The translations under genes and the position numbers were made by a program. DNA of 33,183 nt from contig CAIWDB010000385.1 in the NCBI GenBank assembly GCA_903911305.1, positions 1 to 33,183 on the forward strand, given 5' to 3'. The notes beneath the pieces are model-generated. The model ran no database searches and was not told the DNA's origin. It was given only the letters and a program-made list of their open reading frames with translations. This document shows positions 16,054 through 25,177 of this stretch, one piece after another. This DNA is from an uncultured Methylococcaceae bacterium (GTDB lineage Bacteria > Pseudomonadota > Gammaproteobacteria > Methylococcales > Methylococcaceae). Within the stretch, counting starts at the first letter, position 1. Each line of letters starts with the position of its first letter.

Positions 16054-17901
16054 ATGAGACAGGCTAAATCCAACGTCTCTTGTATCTGCCATCAAATTTG
16101 GAGAATAGGCGGGATCGTAATTGAGCATAGCCCCCCAGCGCGACTTCATCAATTCTATCTCTCTTGATGAACGTTGCACCTGTTCAGGTGATAGATCATC
16201 CCCACGGCTGGCTGACTCATGATGGATCATCTCCGCATAAGGCGTCCAAACATTGCGATAACCTGCCTCGCGCACCCGTAGGCAGAAATCCACATCGTTG
16301 AACTGTATGGGGAAAGCTTCATCCAAGCCCCCAAGCTGATTGAAGGTTTCTCGGCGAATGACTAGACAAGCAGCCGTCACCGCACTGAAGGTTTGGTGAA
16401 GTACTGCGCGCCCCCTATATCCAGGTTTTCCCCTAGGCAGATGCATATGAGCGTGCCCGGCCACACCGCCAATACCAATGATGACCCCCCCATGCTGCAA
16501 TCGACCATTGGGATACCATAGCCTCGCGCCCACGCAACCAATTTCCGGTTGAACCGCAAATGACACCATCTCCTCCAGCCAATCGGGGGTGATTATTTCA
16601 ATATCATTGTTCAGCAGACACACCAACTCCCCTCTGGCTAGGCGGACTCCGTGGTTATTGAGTTTTGAAAAATTAAACGGGGAGTCATCACGCTCAAAGC
16701 GCACACGATCGGACGAAAGTCTCCCAAACAAAGCGTGTGTGGCGGGTTCAATGCTTCCATTATCAATAATGATGATTTCATAGTTCGAATAGGTCGAGTG
16801 AGCGATGATGGAATCTATGCACTTGCCAAGCAAGCCCGCTTGATCCCGCGTCGGGATGATGATGCTCACCATGGGCAGCGGATCGGGACGGGCGAAACGA
16901 ACCCGGTTGTAATTGGGTGCCTCCGGTGCCGGAAGGACTTCCGCATCAACGCCGCAACGCTGTAAGTGTTCGGACACAGCTTTACGCATGGCATGCAGAG
17001 GATAGTCCTTTTGATCGGGACTGCGAGCTACACTGCCGACTATTGCCCGCCAATGGTAAAGCACACGCGGAATATGCACGACTTGGGAAGGTTTAATGTG
17101 TTCCAAAACACGCAAGGCAAGATCGTAGTCCTGCGAACCCTCGAAACCAATTCTAAACCCTCCTATCTCGCTCAACACGCTACGATCATAGACACCAAGA
17201 TGGCTAATCATATTTTGTGCGAGCAGCAGTTCATAGTTAAGGTCGCACTTGAAGTAGGGGTCAAATCGATCACCGGTTTCGTCAATCTTATCCTCATCCG
17301 AATAAATCAGCTTGACGTTTGGATGCTGATTGATGGCTTCAACCACCCAGAAAAGGGCATGCTCGGGAAGTGTATCGTCATGATCCAACAAAGCCACATA
17401 TTCCCCGCTTGCGAGTGCCAGTGCAGTATTGCTGGCTTGTGAGATATGCCCGTTTTCTTTTCGATATGCCACATGAATCCGCGAGTCCTCCTGCTGCTGA
17501 GATTCAAGTATCTGTCGAATGGCAGGGTCGGTTGAGCAATCATCAGCAATGCATAATTCCCAGTGAGGGTAGATTTGGCGCTTTACCGACTGGATAGCCT
17601 CCTCAAGAAATTGCGGGGGTGGGTTGAACACTGGCATGACAACCGAAATCAAGGGTTTTACCTCGAATGATTCGACAAGCAGACTCATATTGCTTTTTTG
17701 AACGTCGGTCAAAGTGTCATTGCGATTTATCCAATCCCCATAGCCATCGCCTTTAATGCCTACAAGAATACGCTGAAAAATCCCATGCAATCCTTCGCGA
17801 CGCAAAATTAACCAGGTTTTATCCCAAACGGTCTGTGGTCCATATTGCTGGATCAGTCGCCATGCTAACCGGGCAAATTTTTTGGGTGAGCGGCTTTTCA
17901 T
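16051..17901 (-). CDS. Tandem two-domain family 2 glycosyltransferase
   Basis: 616 residues with two GT2 (GT-A fold) domains. The first (about 78-300) has ISVVMPVFNPPP, LCIADDCSTD, YVALLDHDDTL and the metal-binding IYSDEDKID. The second (about 345-570) has VSIIIPTRDQAGLLGKCIDSI, YEIIIIDNGS, LVCLLNNDIEI and a late FNDVDFCLRVREAGY. Bifunctional GT2 proteins of this build add two sugars in rhamnan or O-antigen synthesis at the cytoplasmic face of the membrane. The acceptor and sugar cannot be told from sequence. An N-terminal segment (9-45) is shared with the WsaF-like protein. It is the last gene of the operon, starting 7 bases after the previous stop; its own stop lies in a MITE end. Confidence 0.88.
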   Translation of the reverse strand: MKSRSPKKFARLAWRLIQQYGPQTVWDKTWLILRREGLHGIFQRILVGIKGDGYGDWINRNDTLTDVQKSNMSLLVESFEVKPLISVVMPVFNPPPQFLEEAIQSVKRQIYPHWELCIADDCSTDPAIRQILESQQQEDSRIHVAYRKENGHISQASNTALALASGEYVALLDHDDTLPEHALFWVVEAINQHPNVKLIYSDEDKIDETGDRFDPYFKCDLNYELLLAQNMISHLGVYDRSVLSEIGGFRIGFEGSQDYDLALRVLEHIKPSQVVHIPRVLYHWRAIVGSVARSPDQKDYPLHAMRKAVSEHLQRCGVDAEVLPAPEAPNYNRVRFARPDPLPMVSIIIPTRDQAGLLGKCIDSIIAHSTYSNYEIIIIDNGSIEPATHALFGRLSSDRVRFERDDSPFNFSKLNNHGVRLARGELVCLLNNDIEIITPDWLEEMVSFAVQPEIGCVGARLWYPNGRLQHGGVIIGIGGVAGHAHMHLPRGKPGYRGRAVLHQTFSAVTAACLVIRRETFNQLGGLDEAFPIQFNDVDFCLRVREAGYRNVWTPYAEMIHHESASRGDDLSPEQVQRSSREIELMKSRWGAMLNYDPAYSPNLMADTRDVGFSLSH

Positions 17902-17908
17902 ATCAAAT

Positions 17909-19078
17909 TTAAATCAATCCCAAAGCAGATTTAATAGGGTTTATCTGATTGAACCAAGCATATTTATCACGGGCATGCTCGTAGCTATAAATAGACATTT
18001 CTTGATATTTGTCGATTTCACTTATCGCTTGCTTAATGGTACTCTCCCATTGGTGTGCTTTTGATAGGTATCCATTCACTCCGTCAATTATCGAATTAGT
18101 ATAGGTGTAGGTGGGCGAAGCTATGCTCTGTGTACCGACGATGGCAGCTTCAAAGTATTTTAGTTCCGACTTGCAATTTGTGAATACATTGTTCTGAAGG
18201 GGCATGAGGTTAAATACTACTGAACCTATCAGACGTTGCAAGTTAACATAGTCTTGGAATGGATATTGATGAATTTTATCCTTGAATCTTTCCAATCTCG
18301 GCCCTGCCTCAATGTAGCCAGCAATTACTAGGCAAATCCTAGGATCATTTTCGAGTAAAGCCTCCAAAGCAGGGATTATAATGGAAAAGTCTTTATTGTG
18401 GGAAGGAGTGCCACTGAAGTATCCAAGATGGATAATATCGCTTTTCCAAAGTAATTTATCTTGCTTAATAGCAAATATACGATCAGAGACCTCAAGTTGT
18501 TCCCGGTTCAAAAAATTAGGAATAATCGAAACGGGTATATTTGCATATTCGGTGATTTGCTTGGCTAGATTGGCGTTGGTTGTTATGGCCGCATCGCATA
18601 ATCTAAGCGTTGATCCCAATCGACTGGTATAAGCAAACCAGAAATCCCAACAACGATGGTCATTGACATCTTGATCGAGTGCATTAAGCAACAGGTGTGC
18701 ATAATCACAATTAAAAACAAAATCATCAATATCAAAATAAACGGGCTTGCGACGTGATTTGAAAGCTGCCACCAATTGATTCACACGGGATTCGTAACGT
18801 GTCCTGCAAATCACCAATATATCGGCAAGATTGGCAATCTCGTTGAGTTGTTGAAAGTCATCGAGAAAAAAATACGCCGCTGAGATGTCTTGGTTAGATT
18901 CGTTTAAAACCTGAACCATATTGTAGACACGATAGCGAAATGTGCTGTTGTCTGCTAACTCGTAAAAATAAGCAACACGCTTCTGGCCTTTTGCCAACTG
19001 CTTTAACCGTGTTGGCAAACTCAACATCCAAGGATCGGAATACGGGATTGAGGGAATATCCTCTTCAATCGCTAGCAT
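17909..19078 (-). CDS. Glycosyltransferase, GT4-like (GT-B fold)
   Basis: 389 residues. N-terminal KRVAYFYELADNSTFRYRVYNM is typical of glycosyltransferases in O-antigen/rhamnan loci. A middle segment reads ADILVICRTRYE and PVYFDIDDFVF, and the C-terminal half has IIHLGYFSGTPSHNKDF, RICLVIAGYIEAGPRLERF and FTNCKSELKYFEAAIVGTQSIAS, which match GT-B nucleotide-sugar binding regions. Linkage specificity is unknown. The ATG at 19078 follows GGAGAG by six bases and starts 3 bases after the preceding stop, so translation is coupled. Confidence 0.75.
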   Translation of the reverse strand: MLAIEEDIPSIPYSDPWMLSLPTRLKQLAKGQKRVAYFYELADNSTFRYRVYNMVQVLNESNQDISAAYFFLDDFQQLNEIANLADILVICRTRYESRVNQLVAAFKSRRKPVYFDIDDFVFNCDYAHLLLNALDQDVNDHRCWDFWFAYTSRLGSTLRLCDAAITTNANLAKQITEYANIPVSIIPNFLNREQLEVSDRIFAIKQDKLLWKSDIIHLGYFSGTPSHNKDFSIIIPALEALLENDPRICLVIAGYIEAGPRLERFKDKIHQYPFQDYVNLQRLIGSVVFNLMPLQNNVFTNCKSELKYFEAAIVGTQSIASPTYTYTNSIIDGVNGYLSKAHQWESTIKQAISEIDKYQEMSIYSYEHARDKYAWFNQINPIKSALGLI

Positions 19079-19081
19079 AAA

Positions 19082-20392
19082 TCACTCTCCTCGCATGGCT
19101 TCTAAGACACCCGCAAAAGCAGTACTCCAGTCGGTTTCGAGGGAAGTGTTGGAATAATTTAGATTTCGTTCTTCATCACCTACCGCCAGACGTAAACCTT
19201 CTTCTAAAGCCACTAACATTGACTCTTGGTCTAATTCAGCAGTCAGAATATTTTTGGAGTAGCCACTTAAATCATCTTTATTCAAGAAGCGGTTAGTTAC
19301 CGCAATGGCACCGCTTGCCGCCAAGTCTAGTGGAGGATAACTTGGGTGTGGTGTGTACATCAGGCACAATCCTAAATCGACGGTTCCTATTAACTCGGCA
19401 TATTCAAGCCAATTCATATTTTCACGAAAAACTGGAGTATATCCTCCCGCAAAAATAAGATCAGGGATATCTTTGCCTACCAATACAATTTCCCAGTGGG
19501 ACAAATCAATGACACCCCGAACAATAGCTTTTTCTAATAATTCTATGCCAAAATAGAACAGATTCCGTAGATTGTTTGGTCGTGCATAGAACATTAATGT
19601 ATGCTTACCACCTTGTTTGTCCCTAGGGTAAAATATAGTTTTAGGGAATGCAGGCTCAAACCAATAAGCGTGTTGTGAGATATTCTCAAATCCATCGGCG
19701 ACTAGGTGATCAAAAAGCAAACGAGAGTTGATCACAAACCTTATATCTTTATTCTTAAACACTTGCTCGCAATGGAGTCGCTCATCGCCGTAGGGATAGA
19801 ACATTCTCTCATCTTCTTGCAATAAATAAATAATGGATCGGTGCGGCACACTGGCCATCGTTGCAGCGGTTCCCCACCACGAAGTGGTTACAAATAGTTC
19901 GTTTTGAAAAATGTCAACTTCATAAGTGCTGCTGTCACAAGGGGCATAGACGAACTCTACTTCTTGGGAAAGACTAATTCCGTAAGTGTTCAAAACATGG
20001 GAGAAATTGCTTGGTTGTGCGGGTTCTGTCCTAGTCACAATCCTAAGGCGACTTCTAGTTGATTCTGCCAATAATGCGACAAAAATCATCGCTGTTCCCA
20101 CCCCACCATACAGGCTACCCCTATTTATACTATCAGTGACCATACTAAGCCTTTTAGTTTGGCTGGGCGGTGTCAAAAATATTCGCAACGGGGAGGCATT
20201 TTCAAAACTTGCGTTTAATAATTCACTAATTGTAGCAATCCTATGTCTATTTTTAATTCTTTTAATACGAAGCATAACTCCCTTTAGTCCTTCAAGGCGC
20301 AGAACAAATAGAGTTTTACGAAAAATGGTTATTGGCCCAAATTTTTGGAACAATCGCCGGATTGACAGGATCAAGTTTTTGAATCGATTCAT
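19082..20392 (-). CDS. WsaF-like glycosyltransferase (rhamnosyltransferase family)
   Basis: 436 residues resembling the WsaF rhamnosyltransferase family. Residues 80-100 hold SMVTDSINRGSLYGGVGTA; then come FVTTSWWGTAATM, IYLLQEDERMFYPYGDERL, FVINSRLLFDHLVADGF, TLMFYARPNNLRNLFYFGIELLEKA and YPPLDLAASGAIAVTNRF; the last is the GT-B nucleotide-sugar pocket. In Geobacillus, WsaF builds an S-layer rhamnan, so a deoxyhexose donor is plausible but unproven. The first 45 residues share a basic helical pattern with the tandem GT2 protein. It lies 45 bases after the epimerase gene. Confidence 0.75.
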   Translation of the reverse strand: MNRFKNLILSIRRLFQKFGPITIFRKTLFVLRLEGLKGVMLRIKRIKNRHRIATISELLNASFENASPLRIFLTPPSQTKRLSMVTDSINRGSLYGGVGTAMIFVALLAESTRSRLRIVTRTEPAQPSNFSHVLNTYGISLSQEVEFVYAPCDSSTYEVDIFQNELFVTTSWWGTAATMASVPHRSIIYLLQEDERMFYPYGDERLHCEQVFKNKDIRFVINSRLLFDHLVADGFENISQHAYWFEPAFPKTIFYPRDKQGGKHTLMFYARPNNLRNLFYFGIELLEKAIVRGVIDLSHWEIVLVGKDIPDLIFAGGYTPVFRENMNWLEYAELIGTVDLGLCLMYTPHPSYPPLDLAASGAIAVTNRFLNKDDLSGYSKNILTAELDQESMLVALEEGLRLAVGDEERNLNYSNTSLETDWSTAFAGVLEAMRGE

Positions 20393-20437
20393 ATTGGTAT
20401 TTTATATTTAAGCAGTAAGTATTATTTGTGGAAGTAA

Positions 20438-21370
20438 TTATTTGTATAAAACCCTACGCATCCAATCTGCTGTTATAAGTATTCCTTCCCCAAGACTCAC
20501 CCTCGGTTCCCATCCAAATTCCTTTCGTGCTAAGGAATTATCCAGAACATTTACGGACACATCAAAGGACCGACCTTGCTTGTATTGACGGACAACATGG
20601 CAACCCAAAGATTTTCCTACAAGATCGATTATTTCGTTGAGGCTTGTGCCAACACCTGAACTGATATTGAAAACTGACTTTGCACCATCATAATGGATAG
20701 CGGTGGCAAATGCTTCTGCAACATCACTGACATATAAATAATCTCGGGTGACACTTCCATCACCCCATATTTCAAGAGATTGATTTTGAATGGCTTTACT
20801 CAAGAACGCACTCACAGCCCCTTGAGCGGTCTCAACCCGTTGACGCTCACCAAACGGATTTGAAACCCGAAGTATGATAGCTTTTATCCCATATAGATGT
20901 TGATATAGCAGCATGTATTTTTCAATCGCAAGCTTAGTTATGCCATAGGATACAATAGGCTCGGTTGGGTGGTTTTCGTCTATTGGGATATACTTAGGGC
21001 TACCATAGACGGTACCGCCAGATGAAATGAAGACTATCTTGCGAACCCCTTTGGCAACCATCGTATTAAGCAATTGCAATGTAGGGACTAAATTACCCTC
21101 CACGTCGTAAATAGTATCATCGTTGGAATTCTTTGGTAACGTTGTTGATACCAAATGCAAAACAACATCAATACCGTCTATTGCGTTCCCAACATCATTG
21201 GAACTCAGAAAATCACCAGCCACCCAATCAACCTTTTCGCTTTCCATAAACTGGCGATAAGGCTCTATCCGAGGGCGCTCGAAAATCCGCAATTCATGAC
21301 CACTTTTAAGCAACCGATCTGCTATGGCCGATCCAATGAAACCACCCCCGCCGAAGATTATAACCTTCAT
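20438..21370 (-). CDS. NAD-dependent sugar epimerase/dehydratase (extended SDR)
   Basis: 310 residues. The Rossmann motif GGGGFIG is at residues 7-13, VDWVAGDF and VLHLVSTTLP follow, the catalytic pair is in SYGITK (Tyr-x-x-x-Lys) with upstream ISSGGTVYG, and DYLYVSDVAEAF and FNISSGVGTSLNE are typical of UDP-glucose 4-epimerase-like enzymes. It probably makes an activated sugar for the surrounding glycosyltransferases. Whether it is a 4-epimerase or a 4-reductase cannot be told. Its ATG overlaps the stop of the preceding gene by 4 bases (ATGA), indicating tight coupling. Confidence 0.85.
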   Translation of the reverse strand: MKVIIFGGGGFIGSAIADRLLKSGHELRIFERPRIEPYRQFMESEKVDWVAGDFLSSNDVGNAIDGIDVVLHLVSTTLPKNSNDDTIYDVEGNLVPTLQLLNTMVAKGVRKIVFISSGGTVYGSPKYIPIDENHPTEPIVSYGITKLAIEKYMLLYQHLYGIKAIILRVSNPFGERQRVETAQGAVSAFLSKAIQNQSLEIWGDGSVTRDYLYVSDVAEAFATAIHYDGAKSVFNISSGVGTSLNEIIDLVGKSLGCHVVRQYKQGRSFDVSVNVLDNSLARKEFGWEPRVSLGEGILITADWMRRVLYK

Positions 21371-23895
21371 CTTGTCAAGCCAACAATATTAGTCGTAGCG
21401 AATTGAAAATTATTAATGGAAGAAACCAAGCCAAACAGCCTTTCAATAGAATGGAGCATACTACCATCATAAGGCAGAGGTTCTTCAGGATAGTCTTCCC
21501 AATTAAGATTTAAATCCAGTAGCGGAGTTAATGCAGAAGACCTAGCCCAGAACATCGTTCCCACTGGGAAAATAAAATATTTTGGAAGCTTTTCAAGACC
21601 CATCTTCGCTGCAATAGGTTTGGCAAACGGTTCATTTGCTCCCCAACCTATTATATTAGGTTCGTCCGGGAAAACCATCCCAATTGCTGAATTATTATCC
21701 ATATATGACAATATAACATCTACCATAGGGCCAGATTTACCACCAATCAGATTCTCTAACAAGAATTCACGCCATGAATCAACAACTGGAGTATCTTTGA
21801 CATCTACACTTTTTTTCGAATGGATGTGTCCAACATAGTCGTAGTCGGTCAGAATCCTCTGACTAAACACGGTAAGAAAAGGCCCAATATCCCGCCCGCG
21901 ATTGGGAACGATCTGAATATCAATCGTCTTGCCCATGTATTTGCTAAGCTGGCTAATCACCAACTGTAGGGCATTATCGTCAGTTACGCTAACAAATAAG
22001 TCTGGATTAGTCCGGTTATATGCAAGCCGATTGATTATTTCGGGTAACAATTCTGGGTAGAATACATGCAAGTGTAATGCAACACGCCTATTATTTGGCA
22101 ATTCATTTGGGGTTGTTTTCGGTGCGACAACCACCGGATAATTCCATAATCCTTCTGGTCGTCCAGCTCGCAGATAATCCGCAAATGGATCAGTTCCTTG
22201 GATTGTTACTCCGTGTTGCTCAAGGTATATGCCAGGGTGAAAACCAGGAAAAGGTTTTCGTCTTCTAACACCGCTAACCCAAGCTCGAACATAGGATCGA
22301 ACCCTGTTTTCAATCGACTGGTTTAGATCATGAGGAAGAAGTGAAAAGTCCTGCCGGTACAAGCCAGATTCAAGAATAGTTTGCGTATCCGCTTTCTCTA
22401 GCTGAGTACTATCATAAGCATTTTTGGCCAAAGCTTCTAGATTTGCAACATAGTCGCTCATATTGAAGTATGCGATTGATGTTGCATGGCATTTTTCTGA
22501 AACCTCTGCACGCAATGCCTTCTGGCATGACAGAGCCACTATCTTGTTGGCCATATCAGAAGAGTCAAGGTATTCCGCAACACAATAATCCCGCAGACCA
22601 CTATCGGCAAGAAAGTCTGCAATGCCGGTAGTTTTATCGAAACAGAGTACTGGTAGACTGTGCGCCATTGCATCAATCGCAACGTTAGGCAAGGGATCTA
22701 GCCTTGACGATAGTAACAGCATGTCGGCTTCTTCATACGCGGTTTCGATGGAAGAAGTTTCGTCAATAAAAATAATGTAATCCCTAATGCCCGCACGTTG
22801 TATCTGATCTGAGAGAAAAGCAGAATATCCAGTGTCAATATCCGGTTCATATCCTTTGCCGATCCATACAAATCGATAGAGATTGCCATCCTGCGAATGA
22901 ACAACTCGGGTGGCGCAATCGATAAACAAATCGACACCCTTGCGAAACTCCACTCTCCCAATCCCTAAAACAATGATTGGATTTTCATCAAGACCCTTTG
23001 GTCGTATGAGTTGGCGTATACGTTTACTTTCTGCCTGACGTTGCGCCTCGGTGAATTCGTCCTGGGTCAGCAAACATCGACCTTGTGGAAAAATGTGAAC
23101 AACTCGGTCGATCAAGTCAGGAATGTCAGCGAACGCGTTTTCCTTCGTCACCTTGGCTGAAAAGACAACTTCGTTTGACCAAAAAAAAGTATGAATAAAT
23201 GCTTCACGAGGACGAATATAAGTTGAAAATTCATGAATTAAGCTAATTGTAGGAATAAAACAATTACTCAATTGGTGTAATACCGCTCTTGATTCTATGC
23301 TATTAATCAGAGCATACTTAAAATTAAGATGCTCACAGAGTTTCTGAAAAAAGGCATTATAAAAATAGGGTTCTTTAAAATTAAATACCTCAATAACTGC
23401 TGCTCCTGACAATTTAAAAGCATCTAATAGCGAACCGCCATCTAACAGTAGTACAACAACATTATTACGCCTTACAAGTGCTTGAACCAGATTCAAACTT
23501 AGCACTGGTGCGCCTGACCTAGATGCCTCATGGCTAACCACTAATATCGTATCTAAATTTGAATTAAAACCATCAATTATAACCTCATTCTCAATAATTA
23601 ACCCGCTATCCTTATGTATTTTTATATCTTTATCTATGTTTACAACCAGCTTGATATCATAAAAAAAACGCTTTACCAAAGACACTGGCAATTTCAAAAA
23701 ACGAAGAATCCGATAAACTAAAGATAATACTTTTAAAGCTTTTTGATTACGCAAATCAATCACTTTATTCATTTCTACAATAACTTGATTCTGCCTTTCA
23801 ATCTCCTGAATAAGATAGGAGATAGTCTGATTAAGCACTACTGAGTTACTACCTGAAGAGTTTTCATTATTACTATTTTTATCTACTAAATTCAT
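21367..23895 (-). CDS. GT4 glycosyltransferase fused to an RgpF-type rhamnan synthesis domain
   Basis: 842 residues in three parts. The N-terminus (about 20-60) is a short coiled-coil (QTISYLIQEIERQNQVIVEMNK) followed by a basic segment. Residues about 115-480 are a GT-B glycosyltransferase: LVVSHEASRSGAPVLSLNLV, IIVLGIGRVEFRKGVDLF, ADMLLLSSRLDPLPNVAIDAMAHSLPVL. Residues about 600-842 match RgpF/rhamnan synthesis protein F (HLHVFYPELLPEIINRL, IVPNRGRDIGPFL, YDYVGHIHSKKS, PVGTMFWARSSAL). RgpF domains act in streptococcal rhamnose-glucose polysaccharide and O-antigen assembly. It is the first gene of the operon; no clear Shine-Dalgarno precedes the ATG. Confidence 0.85.
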   Translation of the reverse strand: MNLVDKNSNNENSSGSNSVVLNQTISYLIQEIERQNQVIVEMNKVIDLRNQKALKVLSLVYRILRFLKLPVSLVKRFFYDIKLVVNIDKDIKIHKDSGLIIENEVIIDGFNSNLDTILVVSHEASRSGAPVLSLNLVQALVRRNNVVVLLLDGGSLLDAFKLSGAAVIEVFNFKEPYFYNAFFQKLCEHLNFKYALINSIESRAVLHQLSNCFIPTISLIHEFSTYIRPREAFIHTFFWSNEVVFSAKVTKENAFADIPDLIDRVVHIFPQGRCLLTQDEFTEAQRQAESKRIRQLIRPKGLDENPIIVLGIGRVEFRKGVDLFIDCATRVVHSQDGNLYRFVWIGKGYEPDIDTGYSAFLSDQIQRAGIRDYIIFIDETSSIETAYEEADMLLLSSRLDPLPNVAIDAMAHSLPVLCFDKTTGIADFLADSGLRDYCVAEYLDSSDMANKIVALSCQKALRAEVSEKCHATSIAYFNMSDYVANLEALAKNAYDSTQLEKADTQTILESGLYRQDFSLLPHDLNQSIENRVRSYVRAWVSGVRRRKPFPGFHPGIYLEQHGVTIQGTDPFADYLRAGRPEGLWNYPVVVAPKTTPNELPNNRRVALHLHVFYPELLPEIINRLAYNRTNPDLFVSVTDDNALQLVISQLSKYMGKTIDIQIVPNRGRDIGPFLTVFSQRILTDYDYVGHIHSKKSVDVKDTPVVDSWREFLLENLIGGKSGPMVDVILSYMDNNSAIGMVFPDEPNIIGWGANEPFAKPIAAKMGLEKLPKYFIFPVGTMFWARSSALTPLLDLNLNWEDYPEEPLPYDGSMLHSIERLFGLVSSINNFQFATTNIVGLTR

Positions 23896-24395
23896 AATAA
23901 TACACTAACACATGTTCAAAATAACTTCTGACTGGCTGGCCTAACGGAAATTTTCTTTAAGCGCCAACCGACATTTGAAAGCCAATAATGAGAAAAATCT
24001 CTCTTTTTATATACATTATTTTACCCGAATCCATGCTACAAACGAAGAGCCACACTTGTCAGGGGTTGGCTGTACAAGCCGCTCTAGTCTCCGAAAAAAG
24101 GGGCTATGGACACGAAAATGGCGATGAATCGAAGCTTGATTTTCTCATTTAGTACGGAAAGCGTAGATAGAACCAACCGGCTTGAAAACTTTAACATGGT
24201 TGCATGAAAAGCCAAACCCGGATGCTCTAACATTGATTCAGTTTTATTTTATCACAGAGAAACAGTCCTTTTCGCAGAAATACTTGAGGTGGAGGGCAAG
24301 TCGGCGTATAAGTATGTGCAAAATTTTTTGGAATAAATGCAAAGCTTCACTTAATTTCCAGTTAGCCGAACACCTTAATATTTAACTTGGATCAA
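23896..24395. other. 500-base divergent intergenic region, no supported gene
   Basis: This gap separates the minus-strand glycan operon from plus-strand sdhC and must carry both promoters. I see AT-rich sequence near both genes and a small GAGA-AAAA-TCTC hairpin followed by T residues near 23990-24010. No perfect -10/-35 pair is visible. A 67-codon TTG-initiated frame at 24182-24385 has no family resemblance and no ribosome-binding site, so I do not call it. Confidence 0.5.
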
Positions 24396-24782
24396 ATGAA
24401 CAAGCGTCCTCTTTCTCCGCATTTGCAGATCTACCGTCTCCCATTGACGGCTTGGCTATCCATAACTCATCGCATTACGGGTGTATTCCTTAGCTTGGGT
24501 ATGATCGTATTGGTCATTTTTTTACTGGCAGTAGCCCAAGGTGTTGAATCGTTTAGCCTAGTGCATGGCTTCTTGGTATCGATTGTGGGCCGGATATTCT
24601 TGTGGTCGTGGGTTTACGCACTCATCTTCCATTTGTGCCATGGATTTAGGCATTTGGTTTGGGACACTGGGCATGGCTTTGACCGTGAAGGGTTCACTCG
24701 GCTTGCCGCCTATGAAATTATCGCTTCCCTAATTCTTCTTACCTTGATTTTTTTACTTGCTACATTTAAACCTTGGTTGTAA
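24396..24782 (+). CDS. sdhC: Succinate dehydrogenase cytochrome b556 subunit
   Basis: 128 residues from the ATG at 24396; the TTG nine bases earlier is less likely. RPLSPHLQIYRLPLTAWLSITHRITG is the family signature with the Ser/Arg quinone-site residues. Three membrane helices follow, and HLCHGFRHLVWDTGHGF supplies the haem-ligand histidine. SdhC with SdhD anchors complex II in the inner membrane and forms the ubiquinone pocket. First gene of sdhCDAB. Confidence 0.95.
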   Translation: MNKRPLSPHLQIYRLPLTAWLSITHRITGVFLSLGMIVLVIFLLAVAQGVESFSLVHGFLVSIVGRIFLWSWVYALIFHLCHGFRHLVWDTGHGFDREGFTRLAAYEIIASLILLTLIFLLATFKPWL

Positions 24783-24787
24783 ACCTA

Positions 24788-25177
24788 ATGAATTATCAAA
24801 CCCCATTGGCAAGAGCGCGCGGTCTAGGTTCAGCGCGGCAAGGCTCACAGGATTGGTGGCAACAGCGGGTTTCCGCTGTTGCCCTTGCCCCCCTTTCGCT
24901 CTGGATGGCGGTAAACTTGTCTTTGTTACCTGATACCACTTATGCAGAGGTGATTCATTGGATGAGTTTGCCTTGGAACACTATCCTGCTTCTTTCCTTC
25001 ATTCTACTCACCCTTTACCATGCCATGATGGGTCTTCAGGTTGTCATTGAAGATTATGTCCACAATGACTGGATGAAGATCATCGGGATGTTAGGCATCA
25101 AAATATTGACTGCCTTCTTAGCATTAAGCACTGCTTTTTCCGTTTTACGGATCGTGTTTGTAGGTGGCCATGGCTAA
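24788..25177 (+). CDS. sdhD: Succinate dehydrogenase membrane anchor subunit
   Basis: 129 residues from the ATG at 24788, five bases after the sdhC stop. [25 protein letters not shown] is the conserved entry segment; three helices follow, and [18 protein letters not shown] holds the haem histidine and the quinone-site Asp-Tyr. It partners SdhC. No Shine-Dalgarno is seen, so translation is probably coupled to sdhC. The end overlaps the sdhA start by eight bases. Confidence 0.94.
   Translation: MNYQTPLARARGLGSARQGSQDWWQQRVSAVALAPLSLWMAVNLSLLPDTTYAEVIHWMSLPWNTILLLSFILLTLYHAMMGLQVVIEDYVHNDWMKIIGMLGIKILTAFLALSTAFSVLRIVFVGGHG

Noticed and set aside
24182..24385. A 67-codon plus-strand frame upstream of sdhC
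   Set aside because: TTG start, no Shine-Dalgarno, no family resemblance, and it lies in the divergent promoter region.
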